NCBI GenBank assembly: GCA_964604155.1
Contig: CAZRXY010000014.1
Span: 7,981 to 71,980 of the forward strand
Source: Stygibacter sp964604155
GTDB lineage: Bacteria; Cloacimonadota; Cloacimonadia; Cloacimonadales; TCS61
DNA: 64,000 nucleotides
Direction of reading: 5' to 3'
In this document: in pieces, positions 16,896-25,993 of the stretch
How the letters are laid out: each line of letters opens with the position of its first letter
Position numbering within the stretch: position 1 is the stretch's first letter
Notes under the pieces: model-generated
Databases searched by the model: none
What the model saw: the letters and a program-made list of their open reading frames with translations, nothing else
What the model was told of the DNA's origin: nothing
Program-made: the position numbers and the translations under genes

Positions 16896-19271
16896 ATGGG
16901 AGAAGAAAAGAAGATAGGGATTTTTCTCTGCCAGTGCGGTGGTAATATTTCCAAGACAATCGATTTAGAGGCAGTTCAGCATCATCTGGAAAACAGGCAA
17001 GATGTATCTGTGGTTCAGATTCACAGTAATATGTGTTCCGGTGCGGGGCAGAAATTGATCATGGAAGAAGTTAAGGAAAAGGGCTTGAATCGCGTAGTGA
17101 TAGCGTCCTGTTCGCCTCATTTTCATGAAAAGACCTTTCAAGGCACAATGGAGAAATCTGGGTTAAACCCATTTGTAATGGAGCTGGTTAACCTGCGTGA
17201 GCATTGTTCCTGGCCCTATAAGGACAGGCCTGAAGAAGCTACAAACAAAGCCAAGGATTTGGTAGTGGCGTCTCTTAATAAGGTGCGTGAGGACTACAAT
17301 TTATCCAAAAAGAAGATACAGATGGGTAAACGAGTTCTGGTGATAGGTGGAGGAATAGCCGGCATCCAGGCATCACTTGATTTGGCAGCTACCGGGAATC
17401 AAGTATATCTGGTGGAAAAAGAGCCTACGATTGGTGGCAAGATGGCAATACTCACTAAGACTTTTCCCACGGAAGATTGTTCTGCCTGCATCATATCTCC
17501 CAAGATGGCAGCGGCTCAGGATGATCCAAATATCACATTATTAACAAATACTGAAATAGTGAGCACGGTGGGTCACAGACTGCATTTTGAGATCACAGTA
17601 GAAAAGAAGCCACGTTATATAAACCCGGAGATAGATATGGATCAATGCCTGATCTGCGAAAAATGCGTGCAGGAATGCCCGGTGAGTGCACCTAATAAAT
17701 GGGAGCAAGGAATAATGGACCGCAAAGCTATCTATATTCCTGCGGCTCTGGCAATTCCTTTCAGATATTTGATAGATGAATCAGTTTGCCTGCATTTTGT
17801 GGACGGCTCTTGTAACATATGCGAAACGGTATGCCCGCAACAGGTAATAGATTTTTCGCAGAAGCCGGAAAAAATCCAATTCACAGTCGATAATATCATT
17901 GTAGCTACAGGATATGACACGATCGAGCCTTCAGAGAAGCCCATGTTCGGCTATGACAAGCTGAAAAACGTGGTGACAGGGCTGGAAATGGAAAGAATAG
18001 TTGACCACATTACAGAGACCCCGCCACCGCGGGAAGTGGGCAATAGAGTAGCATTTATCCAGTGCGTGGGTTCGCGTGATGAGCAAACCGGCAGAGAATA
18101 CTGCTCCAGAGTTTGCTGTATGTATGCTGTAAAGCTGGCATCACTTTTGAAGCAGGCAAAGCCTGAGAAGGATATCTATATTTTCTACACCGATATCAGA
18201 GCCTATGGCAAGGGATTTGAGGAGTACTATAAACGGGCTCAGCAATTAGGTATAAAATTTATTCGTGGTAAAGTAGCAGAATTGCGAGGCGTGGCAGAAA
18301 GTGATAAGGTGCTATTGAAAGCAGAAGACACATTGTCACGTCAATTAATAGAAAGTGAATTTGATTTAGTAGTTCTTTCCACAGGGCTAAAACCCAATGA
18401 TTCTACGGAAAAAATTGTGAATTTCCTAAAATTAACAAAAAGCTCGGACGGATTTTTACAGGAAGCACATCCCAAGTTCAAGCCGGTAGACACCAATATA
18501 GAAGGTGTGTTTATCTGTGGTGTAGCACAAGGACCAAAGGATATACCGGATACAGTAGCCCAGGCAAGTGCGGCGGCAGCAAGAGTGATGGTTACATTGG
18601 CACAGAAAGAATTTGATGTAGACCCGCAGCTTGCCTTTGTGAAGGCAGCGTTATGTGATGGATGTGGAAAGTGCATTTCAGCCTGCCCCAAGGATGCGCT
18701 GGTAATGAAAAGCAATAAAGCAGAAGTAGTGGAAGCCCTCTGCGTGGGCTGTGGTGCCTGTTTACCCGTGTGCCCCATGGAAGCCATAGATTTTCATAAC
18801 AGCTCGAACCTGCAGATGTATGCCACCATAGACGGGATACTGGAAGGCAAGCAGGAAGGTGAAACACGGATATTGATATTTGCGGATAATACCTGTACAT
18901 ACAGACTGGCAGATGCTTTGGGCATTAGAAAAATGAAATATGATATTGATACCAGGATAATCAGAGTGCCCAGTGCGGCGAGGATTTCTTCCAGACTGCT
19001 CACCTATTCCTTCAAAAAAGGGGCAGATCTGGTGATTTTGGGTGATTGTCCTGAAGCCAGTTCACTCTATCCCTGGAGCAAACGTGTTACCGAAAATACG
19101 ATAAAAGAAGCAAGTGAGAAATTGCAAAATGCTGGCATCGCCGATGAGCGGATATATTTTTCTGAATTTACAGCCGGAGACTTGCAGAAATTTATGGGAT
19201 TGGTTAATGATTTGGCGGCAAAAGTGAAATCTACCGAGGCAATTAGCCAGGAACAGCGCAGCAGATTATAG
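16896..19271 (+). CDS. hdrA: HdrA-like flavin/iron-sulfur subunit with a fused, degenerate MvhD-like tail
   Basis: A 791-residue soluble HdrA homologue, the FAD subunit at which Hdr complexes bifurcate electrons. The N-terminal domain has Cys12, 14, 47, 72 and 104. The FAD Rossmann motif is VIGGGIAGIQ (about 149-158). Inserted ferredoxin clusters have Cys251/254/257/261 and Cys306/309/313. The C-terminal ferredoxin has Cys587/590/593/597 and Cys616/619/622/626. Residues 655-775 align with the MvhD/FrhD delta subunit (RIIRVPSAARI, GADLVILGDC), but most cysteines that hold its [2Fe-2S] cluster are gone; only Cys667 and Cys718 remain. The gene leads a five-gene operon with hdrC, hdrB and fumarate-reductase-like genes. 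No hydrogenase gene is nearby. Confidence 0.9.
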   Translation: MGEEKKIGIFLCQCGGNISKTIDLEAVQHHLENRQDVSVVQIHSNMCSGAGQKLIMEEVKEKGLNRVVIASCSPHFHEKTFQGTMEKSGLNPFVMELVNLREHCSWPYKDRPEEATNKAKDLVVASLNKVREDYNLSKKKIQMGKRVLVIGGGIAGIQASLDLAATGNQVYLVEKEPTIGGKMAILTKTFPTEDCSACIISPKMAAAQDDPNITLLTNTEIVSTVGHRLHFEITVEKKPRYINPEIDMDQCLICEKCVQECPVSAPNKWEQGIMDRKAIYIPAALAIPFRYLIDESVCLHFVDGSCNICETVCPQQVIDFSQKPEKIQFTVDNIIVATGYDTIEPSEKPMFGYDKLKNVVTGLEMERIVDHITETPPPREVGNRVAFIQCVGSRDEQTGREYCSRVCCMYAVKLASLLKQAKPEKDIYIFYTDIRAYGKGFEEYYKRAQQLGIKFIRGKVAELRGVAESDKVLLKAEDTLSRQLIESEFDLVVLSTGLKPNDSTEKIVNFLKLTKSSDGFLQEAHPKFKPVDTNIEGVFICGVAQGPKDIPDTVAQASAAAARVMVTLAQKEFDVDPQLAFVKAALCDGCGKCISACPKDALVMKSNKAEVVEALCVGCGACLPVCPMEAIDFHNSSNLQMYATIDGILEGKQEGETRILIFADNTCTYRLADALGIRKMKYDIDTRIIRVPSAARISSRLLTYSFKKGADLVILGDCPEASSLYPWSKRVTENTIKEASEKLQNAGIADERIYFSEFTAGDLQKFMGLVNDLAAKVKSTEAISQEQRSRL

Positions 19272-19284
19272 TGAGGATAAAAAT

Positions 19285-19689
19285 ATGGCAAAGAAGATAG
19301 TTTTTGATGAAAAGACCCTGGCATTTCAACGCAGGATTGAGGACCTAAGTGGTCAGAATACTGCCTTATGCGATCAATGTGGCACCTGTACAGGCGGCTG
19401 TCCCTTTATTGAAGAAATGGATATCACACCATCACAATTAATGCGCCAGGTGATGATGGGGCAGGAAGATGTTCTCCAGTGCGATACGCTTTGGATTTGT
19501 GCCACCTGTAATACCTGCACAGTCCGCTGTCCGCGCAAACTTGATGTTTCTAAAATAGCAGAAGCGTTGCGACAGGTGAAATTGCGAGACGAGATAAATA
19601 ATCTTGATTTAAATAATCTTTCTAAAGAAGAATTACGGGAGCTTCCGCAGATTGCTCTGATAGCGGCAATAAGAAAATTGAGTTCATAG
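19285..19689 (+). CDS. hdrC: Heterodisulfide reductase subunit C-like ferredoxin
   Basis: A 134-residue two-cluster ferredoxin. The [4Fe-4S] sites are CDQCGTCTGGCP (Cys29/32/35/39) and CATCNTCTVRCP (Cys72/75/78/82), the HdrC arrangement. It has no membrane segment, so this is the soluble HdrABC type, not the membrane HdrDE type. It would carry electrons from HdrA to HdrB. It starts 13 bp after hdrA behind GAGGATAAAAAT. Confidence 0.9.
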   Translation: MAKKIVFDEKTLAFQRRIEDLSGQNTALCDQCGTCTGGCPFIEEMDITPSQLMRQVMMGQEDVLQCDTLWICATCNTCTVRCPRKLDVSKIAEALRQVKLRDEINNLDLNNLSKEELRELPQIALIAAIRKLSS

Positions 19690-19746
19690 CGGTTTGATAA
19701 AACCTGTTTTTTTATGAAAGTTAATAATATATAAGGAGAGATAAAA

Positions 19747-20646
19747 GTGAAAATACCATATTTTCCTGGTTGTTCATTAAAAACCTATGGTAGCGGATTT
19801 GAAAAATCAGCCATTGTTTCAGGTAAATTTCTCGATATAGAATTTGTGGAGCTTACCCGCTGGAACTGCTGCGGAGTGGTATCCTCTCTCACCAGCGATG
19901 ATCTGATGCATCATCTGGCACCGGTGCGGAATATGATCCGCGCTCTGGAGATGCAGGACGAAGGGCTGGTGGATACCGGCAAAAAGCTGCTGACGCTATG
20001 CTCTATGTGCCTGAATACCCTAAAGCGATCAAACCTGAAAGTGCAGCAGAATCCTGAAGACCTTGGCACTATAAATGATTTTATGTATAAAGAAGATAAG
20101 AAATATGATGGCAGTGTGGACATAGTACATTTTCTGGAAGTTTTAAAGGAATACGGTTTTGAAAATATTACGGAAAAAGTGAAATTGCCCCTGGAAGGAT
20201 TGCGTGTAGCACCGTATTATGGCTGTATGCTGATCCGCCCGAAGGAAGTGGGAATAGATGATGCAGAAGAACCGGTAATCATGGAAGATTTTATAAAATC
20301 ATTATCGGCAGAACCCATCAACTGGCATTCTCGCAAAACCTGCTGTGGCAGCTATCTTACTGTGAGTAAGAAAGATCTGGTAATGAAACTAAATCGGCGG
20401 ATACTGGAAGATGCCTCCGCACATGGAGCCGATGTGATTATAACAAGCTGCCCCCTGTGTGCTCATAACCTTGACAGTTTCCAAGAAGAAATAATCACAC
20501 TTGACCCCGGATTCAAGGCTGTGCCTGTTTTGTACTTTACTCAATTATTAGAAATAGCTCTCTCAGGCGAAGCAACTAATCTCGATTTTAAGAATCATAA
20601 AGTAGACCCACTTGGTGTTATTAATGAAAAAATATTTAAAAAATAA
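19747..20646 (+). CDS. hdrB: Heterodisulfide reductase subunit B-like CCG-domain protein
   Basis: A 299-residue protein with two cysteine-rich CCG domains. Domain 1 has Cys9 (FPGCSLK), Cys41-42 (NCCGVV) and Cys85/88 (CSMC). Domain 2 has YYGCMLIRP, KTCCGSYL and SCPLCAHN. In HdrB these hold two unusual non-cubane [4Fe-4S] clusters that cleave a disulfide. Both motifs are complete, so a thiol-disulfide reaction, or electron transfer to the Frd-like subunits, is possible. It starts with GTG at 19747 behind GGAGAG. In methanogen thiol:fumarate reductase an HdrB-like domain is fused to the iron-sulfur subunit; here the genes are separate. Confidence 0.9.
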   Translation: MKIPYFPGCSLKTYGSGFEKSAIVSGKFLDIEFVELTRWNCCGVVSSLTSDDLMHHLAPVRNMIRALEMQDEGLVDTGKKLLTLCSMCLNTLKRSNLKVQQNPEDLGTINDFMYKEDKKYDGSVDIVHFLEVLKEYGFENITEKVKLPLEGLRVAPYYGCMLIRPKEVGIDDAEEPVIMEDFIKSLSAEPINWHSRKTCCGSYLTVSKKDLVMKLNRRILEDASAHGADVIITSCPLCAHNLDSFQEEIITLDPGFKAVPVLYFTQLLEIALSGEATNLDFKNHKVDPLGVINEKIFKK

Positions 20647-20684
20647 AAAACTATTACTTATTTAGTGTAAGGAGGTTATCTACA

Positions 20685-21371
20685 ATGGCAGTGGAGCAAA
20701 AGATGGTTACCGTTTACATAATGGGAGAATCCTACCAGGTGCCGGAAGGATCAACGATTATCATGGCATGGGAATATGCCGGATTTCAATTAAAAAAGGG
20801 ACTTGGTTGCCGGGAAGGATTTTGCGGAGCCTGTGCCACGGTCTATCGTGAAAAAGGCGATTACAAATTGCGCGGTGGACTTGCCTGTCAGACTGTGGTT
20901 ACAGAAGGAATGTCACTTGTGCAGGTGCCATTTGTACCCGCTGAGAGACCTAAATATGACCTGGCAGAGCTGGAACCGGGGATAGACACTTTTAAAGAAC
21001 TTTTCCCCACCATATTCCGTTGCGTTGCCTGCAATACCTGTTCCAAAGCCTGTCCTCAGGATATTAAGGTGATGGATTACATTCAAGAACTCAAGCGTGG
21101 CGATATTGCTGCGGCAGCTTCCACCTCATTTGACTGTATCCGCTGTGGGCTATGTGCCCTGAGATGTCCGGCAGATATTGTGCAATTTAATGCAGCGACC
21201 CTGGCACAGAGGCTATATGGCAAGTACCTGGCAAAGCCGAGTCCCGAGCTTGCTCAGCGATTAAAGGAAATAGCCGAAGGCAGGTTTGATGAAGAAATAG
21301 AAGAATTGAATAATATGGGTCATGATGATCTAGTGAAAAGGTATTATTCAAGAGAAATAAAGATAAAATAA
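20685..21371 (+). CDS. Fumarate reductase/succinate dehydrogenase-type iron-sulfur subunit
   Basis: A 228-residue FrdB/TfrB-like protein. The N-terminal plant-type ferredoxin domain has Cys42/47/50 (GCREGFCGAC) and Cys68 (LACQT). The C-terminal ferredoxin domain has two complete four-cysteine sets: Cys113/116/119/123 and Cys151/154/157/161. Standard FrdB has one [3Fe-4S] cluster here, so two [4Fe-4S] clusters would be slightly unusual. A GGAGG ribosome site precedes the ATG. The flavoprotein gene follows 14 bp downstream. No cytochrome b or anchor gene accompanies it, which suggests a soluble enzyme. Confidence 0.88.
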   Translation: MAVEQKMVTVYIMGESYQVPEGSTIIMAWEYAGFQLKKGLGCREGFCGACATVYREKGDYKLRGGLACQTVVTEGMSLVQVPFVPAERPKYDLAELEPGIDTFKELFPTIFRCVACNTCSKACPQDIKVMDYIQELKRGDIAAAASTSFDCIRCGLCALRCPADIVQFNAATLAQRLYGKYLAKPSPELAQRLKEIAEGRFDEEIEELNNMGHDDLVKRYYSREIKIK

Positions 21372-21385
21372 GCGGGAGGCAATAG

Positions 21386-23056
21386 ATGTATCCAGAATAT
21401 ATGATGGAATCGATACATAAGGTGGAGGCAACTCGTGCCAAAAGACTTGCAATTGCCAAAAAACAAGGCAAGCAGGTGTTTCCAGCGATGACAGAACAGG
21501 AACGCGAAAAGGTGCTGAACACTTATCACCCGGATTACAAAACTGATGCCTTGAAAGAATTGCGGTTAGGACCAAATAAAGGCGAAAAGATCACCAATGA
21601 AGTTGTAGATATAATGGAATCTTATCCTCGCAACAGAACATCAGATTTTGATCTATCCAAAATAGATTATGAAACTGATGTACTCGTGATAGGCGCTGGT
21701 TCTGCCGGAATGTCTGCTGCCATAGAAGCAGATAAACTGGGCGTAAATACATTACTGGTAACCAAACTAAGACTGGGTGATTCCAATTCCATGATGGCAC
21801 AGGGTGGTATTCAAGCCGCAGACCAATCCGATGACAGCCCCACTCACCACTACCTCGATGTTATTGGCGGGGGTCACTTTGATAATAAGCGAGACTTAGT
21901 GGAAGCATTAGTAATGGATGGACCAAAATCAATCAAGTGGCTGGAAGAACTGGGAGTAATGTTTGATAAGAATCCTGATGGCTCTATGATGGTGAAACCC
22001 GGTGGTGGCACTTCTCGTAACAGAATGCACTCCACGCGGGACTATACTGGTGCCGGAATTTGCCGCGTACTGAGAGACGAGATATACAGCAATTCCAAAA
22101 ACCTCCGATATCTGGAATACACCTCAGCTACGGAATTGCTCAAGGATGATAAAGGACAGGTGGCAGGCGCCGTTTTATATCATATAGAGCTCAAGGAATA
22201 TTTTATTGTTAAAGCCAAGACTGTGATAATCGCTACGGGTGGCTTTGGCAGACTTCACATACGCGGTTTTGAGACTACCAATCATTACGGAGCTACGGGT
22301 GACGGATTAGTTTTGGGTTACCGGGCCGGCGCTAATCTACTATTTATGGATTCTGTACAATATCATCCTACAGGAGCCGTATTCCCTGAACAGATCGTGG
22401 GCTTTTTATGCACCGAAAAGATCAGGTCTATAGGGGCACAGCCGGTAAATAAGGATGGAGAACTTTTTGTCTATCCCTTAGAACCCCGCGATGTGGAGGC
22501 TTCTGCCTTTATTAAGGAGTGTGAAGAAGGTAGAGGCGTAACCACACCCTCTGGCTTGAAAGGTATCTGGCTCGATAGCCCCTTGATTGACCAGATTTCC
22601 GGTGAAGGTACTATTGAAAAAACCTTGCCGGCTATGCTGAGGCAATATCAAAGATTCGATATCGATATTCGCAAATATCCCATGCTGGTGTATCCCACTT
22701 TGCATTATCAAAATGGCGGACTGGAAATAAATGCTAATGCTGAGACAAGTGTGCCCGGGTTATACGTCGTAGGCGAAGCATCAGGCGGCATTCACGGTAG
22801 AAACCGGTTGATGGGAAATTCGCAGCTCGATATAATAGTCTTTGGCAGAAGAGCAGGAATTCATGCCGCAGAAAAAGTGAAAAATGGCTTAGAACTGGGA
22901 AAACTTACCCTGCAGCACGTAGATGAATATGCTAAAGAAGTAGAAAAACTGGGAATCGATAAAAAAAGAGTATCACCCATGATCTTACCAGATTACATCC
23001 CAGACCATGTGAAAGCTAAGCAGATGACCTCGGAATATCTGGGGACTATATATTGA
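21386..23056 (+). CDS. Fumarate reductase-type flavoprotein (FrdA/TfrA/NadB family), soluble
   Basis: A 556-residue flavoprotein. An N-terminal extension of about 95 residues with no recognised domain precedes the FAD motif VLVIGAGSAGMSAA (GAGSAG at 103-108). The covalent-FAD histidine of SdhA is absent: the motif reads SNSMMAQGGI, so FAD should be non-covalent. Active-site motifs of the fumarate/succinate family are present: PRDVEASAF with Arg, PTLHYQNGG with His, and MGNSQLDIIVFGR near the C-terminus. There is no twin-arginine or other signal, so it is cytosolic. Operon context with HdrABC and the convergent fumarase operon supports fumarate reduction. L-aspartate oxidase is less likely because no nadA or nadC is near. 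Confidence 0.85.
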   Translation: MYPEYMMESIHKVEATRAKRLAIAKKQGKQVFPAMTEQEREKVLNTYHPDYKTDALKELRLGPNKGEKITNEVVDIMESYPRNRTSDFDLSKIDYETDVLVIGAGSAGMSAAIEADKLGVNTLLVTKLRLGDSNSMMAQGGIQAADQSDDSPTHHYLDVIGGGHFDNKRDLVEALVMDGPKSIKWLEELGVMFDKNPDGSMMVKPGGGTSRNRMHSTRDYTGAGICRVLRDEIYSNSKNLRYLEYTSATELLKDDKGQVAGAVLYHIELKEYFIVKAKTVIIATGGFGRLHIRGFETTNHYGATGDGLVLGYRAGANLLFMDSVQYHPTGAVFPEQIVGFLCTEKIRSIGAQPVNKDGELFVYPLEPRDVEASAFIKECEEGRGVTTPSGLKGIWLDSPLIDQISGEGTIEKTLPAMLRQYQRFDIDIRKYPMLVYPTLHYQNGGLEINANAETSVPGLYVVGEASGGIHGRNRLMGNSQLDIIVFGRRAGIHAAEKVKNGLELGKLTLQHVDEYAKEVEKLGIDKKRVSPMILPDYIPDHVKAKQMTSEYLGTIY

Positions 23057-23066
23057 TTGATTAAAC

Positions 23067-23098
23067 AAAAAAGCGACCGCATGCGGTCGCTTTTTTTT
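23067..23098. terminator. Bidirectional rho-independent terminator
   Basis: A perfect 9-bp palindromic stem, GCGACCGCATGCGGTCGC (23073-23090), flanked by six A on the left and eight T on the right. It serves both convergent operons. Confidence 0.93.
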
Positions 23099-23103
23099 GC
23101 ATA

Positions 23104-23931
23104 TTATTCCTTCTTATCCTTCTCCACAGCAAGGCTTTTCAGATACTTAAAGGTCTTATCAATCATGTTAAAGCCCTTATATGCCTCTCCGATATGAAAA
23201 TTGATATTCAGCTCCCTGGAATTGGATATATCTTTGGGCGCTGCAATACCATAAGAATAGAGCATCTCCTGATCATTAAAAATATCATCAAGTTTCTTCT
23301 GTGCCGCTTTATGCTTGTGATCAAGCTCGACAACCTGCTTCAGATGCTTTATTGCCTCAGACAAATTAAGGCTGTCCAGATAAGTGAGGGCAAGCTGGAA
23401 ATGCACCGAGACTATGGAATCATCTTCCTCTAATATTAGCTTAAACTTTGTAATAGCTTTCTCGTAATCCCCAATAGTTTTATAGGCAATTGCCAAATCG
23501 TAGCAGCCCACCGTGTTATGAGGCATCTTATGACGTAACATTTCAAACATCTCTATACTCTTTGGTATCCTGCCGGTGTGAAAATATGCCAGTCCTATCC
23601 AGTAATATGCCATATCAAGCTGGCAACCGTCTTCTACCAGACCTTTTAGTATCTTGATACATTGAGAAAATTTGGTGGCACGGAAATATGCTATGCCCAG
23701 GCGATAACTATCTAATTTGTTATCAGGATTTTTTTTTAATTGCAATTCAAAGTGCTTTATAGATTCTCCCACATCGCCCTTGATGTAGTAAACCTCACCA
23801 AGAATTGAATACACATCCTTATAATCAGCGTCAATCGTCAGGATTTTCTTGTATAATGCTATAGCATCATCAAGCAGTCCCCTTCTTTTAAGCTCCTCGG
23901 CTTTATGAAAAAGTTCTTTGCAATCATTCAT
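23104..23931 (-). CDS. Tetratricopeptide repeat protein
   Basis: A 275-residue protein made almost entirely of TPR units (about six), for example AIALYKKILTIDADYKDVYS and AIKHLKQVVELDHKHKAAQ. There is no signal peptide or membrane helix, so it is cytosolic. It follows the malic enzyme stop by three bases and is the last gene of the sucC operon. TPRs mediate protein contacts; nothing shows the partner. It could be a scaffold for the dicarboxylate enzymes or an unrelated passenger. Confidence 0.8.
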   Translation of the reverse strand: MNDCKELFHKAEELKRRGLLDDAIALYKKILTIDADYKDVYSILGEVYYIKGDVGESIKHFELQLKKNPDNKLDSYRLGIAYFRATKFSQCIKILKGLVEDGCQLDMAYYWIGLAYFHTGRIPKSIEMFEMLRHKMPHNTVGCYDLAIAYKTIGDYEKAITKFKLILEEDDSIVSVHFQLALTYLDSLNLSEAIKHLKQVVELDHKHKAAQKKLDDIFNDQEMLYSYGIAAPKDISNSRELNINFHIGEAYKGFNMIDKTFKYLKSLAVEKDKKE

Positions 23932-23934
23932 CAA

Positions 23935-25395
23935 TTATTTACCCCCTCGTATTTCATTGACAGCCCAATCTCTGGCTTCCTGCAAAAATTCTTCAGGAAT
24001 ATCGCCAATAAAGCCATTCTCGACCATTGAATCCGTGAGCTTACGGGCATAATCAATTTCTGCTTTTGCTAAATTGAAAACCTCATCCCAACTGAGGGTA
24101 TTACGGGCAACACCATCTTTGATCGCCTGCATAGCTACGTCTGCAGCTTCATGGGCAAAAATATCCGGCTCATCCATCTTTGGAATAATGTCATCAGGAC
24201 TGATACCACGCTTTTCGGCATACGAAGCCAGCGAATAGGAGGCGGCAATTGCCATATTATCCGTGATCTTGGCTGCTCTCACCAACAATGCACCCTTGAG
24301 TATACCCGGAAAACCGATTGAATTATTCACCTGATTAGGAAAATCTCCTCTGCCGGTAGCGACAATAAAAGCTCCAGCTTCCCTGGCGGCGTAAGGATAT
24401 ATTTCCGGCACCGGATTAGCACATACAAATACTATAGCCTTGTCTGCCATGCTTTTTATCCAAGATTGCTTCACGGTATCCGGTCCCGGCTTAGATAAAG
24501 CTATCAATACATCTGCTCCTCTCATGGCTTCTTCTATGGTGGCAATTCTATGAGGATTAGTTTGTTTACAAAGGTCCCATTTGCGGTAAAATTCGGGCTT
24601 GGATTCCACATCCTGCCTGCCGCTATGCAAAGAACCCCTGGAATCAAACATGATCAGATTATGCGGGTCTGCCCCAGCTTTTATTATTATACGGGCTATA
24701 GTGGTATTAGAAGCCCCCGCCCCTATCATCACTATTTTGGCATCTTCCATCTTCTTCTCTGCCAGCTTGAGAGCATTGATCAAGCCTGCCAGGGTTACCG
24801 AAGCTGTACCCTGAGCATCATCATGCCAAACCGGGATTATGCACTCTTCTCGAAGTGTATCCAGCACCTTATAGCAATTAGGCTGAGAAATATCCTCCAG
24901 ATTGACTGCACCAAAACTTGGTGCTGCCATTTTGACGAATTCGATGATATTATCAGGATCTTTTTCGCCGGCAGCATTCGTGCTGTCCACGCAAAGCGCC
25001 ACTGCGTCCACTCCACCCAGATACTTCATTAAATACGCCTTTCCTTCCATCACACCCAAACCACCCGGAGGTGTGCAGTCTCCATCTCCCAAAACCCTCG
25101 TGGAATCACTCACCACAGCCACAAGATTGCTGCGGTTTGATAATTCGTATGATGCCAGATTATCATCACGTATGGTAGTGGAAACCAGAGAGACTCCCGG
25201 CGTGTACCACACATTGAACCAGTTAAAGCCGGGTACAGGTACTTTGGGAACTGTTTGAATCTTTCCCCTGTAATACTTGTGCGAAAGAAGTGCCGTTTTT
25301 TTCAGGAACAACGTCTTTGCCCGAGCTAATTCCTCCTGAGTAAATTCTTCCGGAAATATGTCGTTTATATTCGACAAATCGAGCTTCACCTTCAT
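23935..25395 (-). CDS. NAD(P)-dependent malic enzyme
   Basis: Interconverts malate and pyruvate plus CO2. The 486-residue protein has the malic domain with NVWYTPGV and STRVLGDGDCTPPGGLGVMEGK (in two parts), the metal/substrate segment VWHDDAQGTASV, and the NAD domain with VMIGAGASNTTIA. The short form without a phosphotransacetylase tail is typical of prokaryotic COG0281 enzymes. The start at 25395 follows GGAGGATCATA; upstream in-frame codons overlap the fumarase gene and are not used. In this operon it links pyruvate to the fumarase/fumarate-reductase branch. Confidence 0.93.
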   Translation of the reverse strand: MKVKLDLSNINDIFPEEFTQEELARAKTLFLKKTALLSHKYYRGKIQTVPKVPVPGFNWFNVWYTPGVSLVSTTIRDDNLASYELSNRSNLVAVVSDSTRVLGDGDCTPPGGLGVMEGKAYLMKYLGGVDAVALCVDSTNAAGEKDPDNIIEFVKMAAPSFGAVNLEDISQPNCYKVLDTLREECIIPVWHDDAQGTASVTLAGLINALKLAEKKMEDAKIVMIGAGASNTTIARIIIKAGADPHNLIMFDSRGSLHSGRQDVESKPEFYRKWDLCKQTNPHRIATIEEAMRGADVLIALSKPGPDTVKQSWIKSMADKAIVFVCANPVPEIYPYAAREAGAFIVATGRGDFPNQVNNSIGFPGILKGALLVRAAKITDNMAIAASYSLASYAEKRGISPDDIIPKMDEPDIFAHEAADVAMQAIKDGVARNTLSWDEVFNLAKAEIDYARKLTDSMVENGFIGDIPEEFLQEARDWAVNEIRGGK

Positions 25396-25430
25396 TATGA
25401 TCCTCCGTTTATATTTATCTTTTTTATCTT

Positions 25431-25982
25431 CTATTCTAATATCTGGAATCTTTTTACTCCTTCCAGATAAAGATCTCCGCCATAACAATCATTCACTACG
25501 ATCAGCGGCATTTCTCTCACAACAAGTCTGCGGACAGCTTCGGGACCTAATTCGGGAAAGGCGATCACTTCTGCGGAAATTATTGTTTTTGCCAGAAGGG
25601 CTGCCGCTCCGCCGGTAGCTCCAAAATATACTCCGGGATAATCCTGCAAACCCTGAATAACTTCCTGAGAACGATTTCCCTTTCCGATCATTCCTCTCAT
25701 TCCCACCTTGAGCAAATCAACTACAAATGGATCCATGCGATAGCTGGTTGTAGGTCCTGCGGCACCTATCACCTGATCCGGTTTTGCCGGAGATGGTCCC
25801 ACATAAAAAATCACGCTCCCCTCAGGATCAAAGGGTAGTGGTTCTCCTGCTTTCAAAAGGTCCACAAGTTTTTGATGGGCTGCATCGCGAGCCGTGTATA
25901 TAACTCCGCTTAATGATACCTGATCACCAATCTTAAGTTTTTTAACGTCTTCAAGCCTTAAAGGTGAATTTAATTTTATCAT
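25431..25982 (-). CDS. Class I fumarate hydratase, beta (C-terminal) subunit
   Basis: A 183-residue protein matching the C-terminal domain of class I fumarase / tartrate dehydratase (TtdB/FumB-C). Motifs are LSGVIYTARDAAHQKL near residue 25, GPTTSYRMDPF near 85 and GKGNRS near 108. It pairs with the alpha subunit encoded 11 bp upstream to form a two-subunit [4Fe-4S] fumarase. Its position between sucCD and malic enzyme fits fumarase rather than tartrate dehydratase. Confidence 0.92.
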   Translation of the reverse strand: MIKLNSPLRLEDVKKLKIGDQVSLSGVIYTARDAAHQKLVDLLKAGEPLPFDPEGSVIFYVGPSPAKPDQVIGAAGPTTSYRMDPFVVDLLKVGMRGMIGKGNRSQEVIQGLQDYPGVYFGATGGAAALLAKTIISAEVIAFPELGPEAVRRLVVREMPLIVVNDCYGGDLYLEGVKRFQILE

Positions 25983-25993
25983 CTTCCATTACC

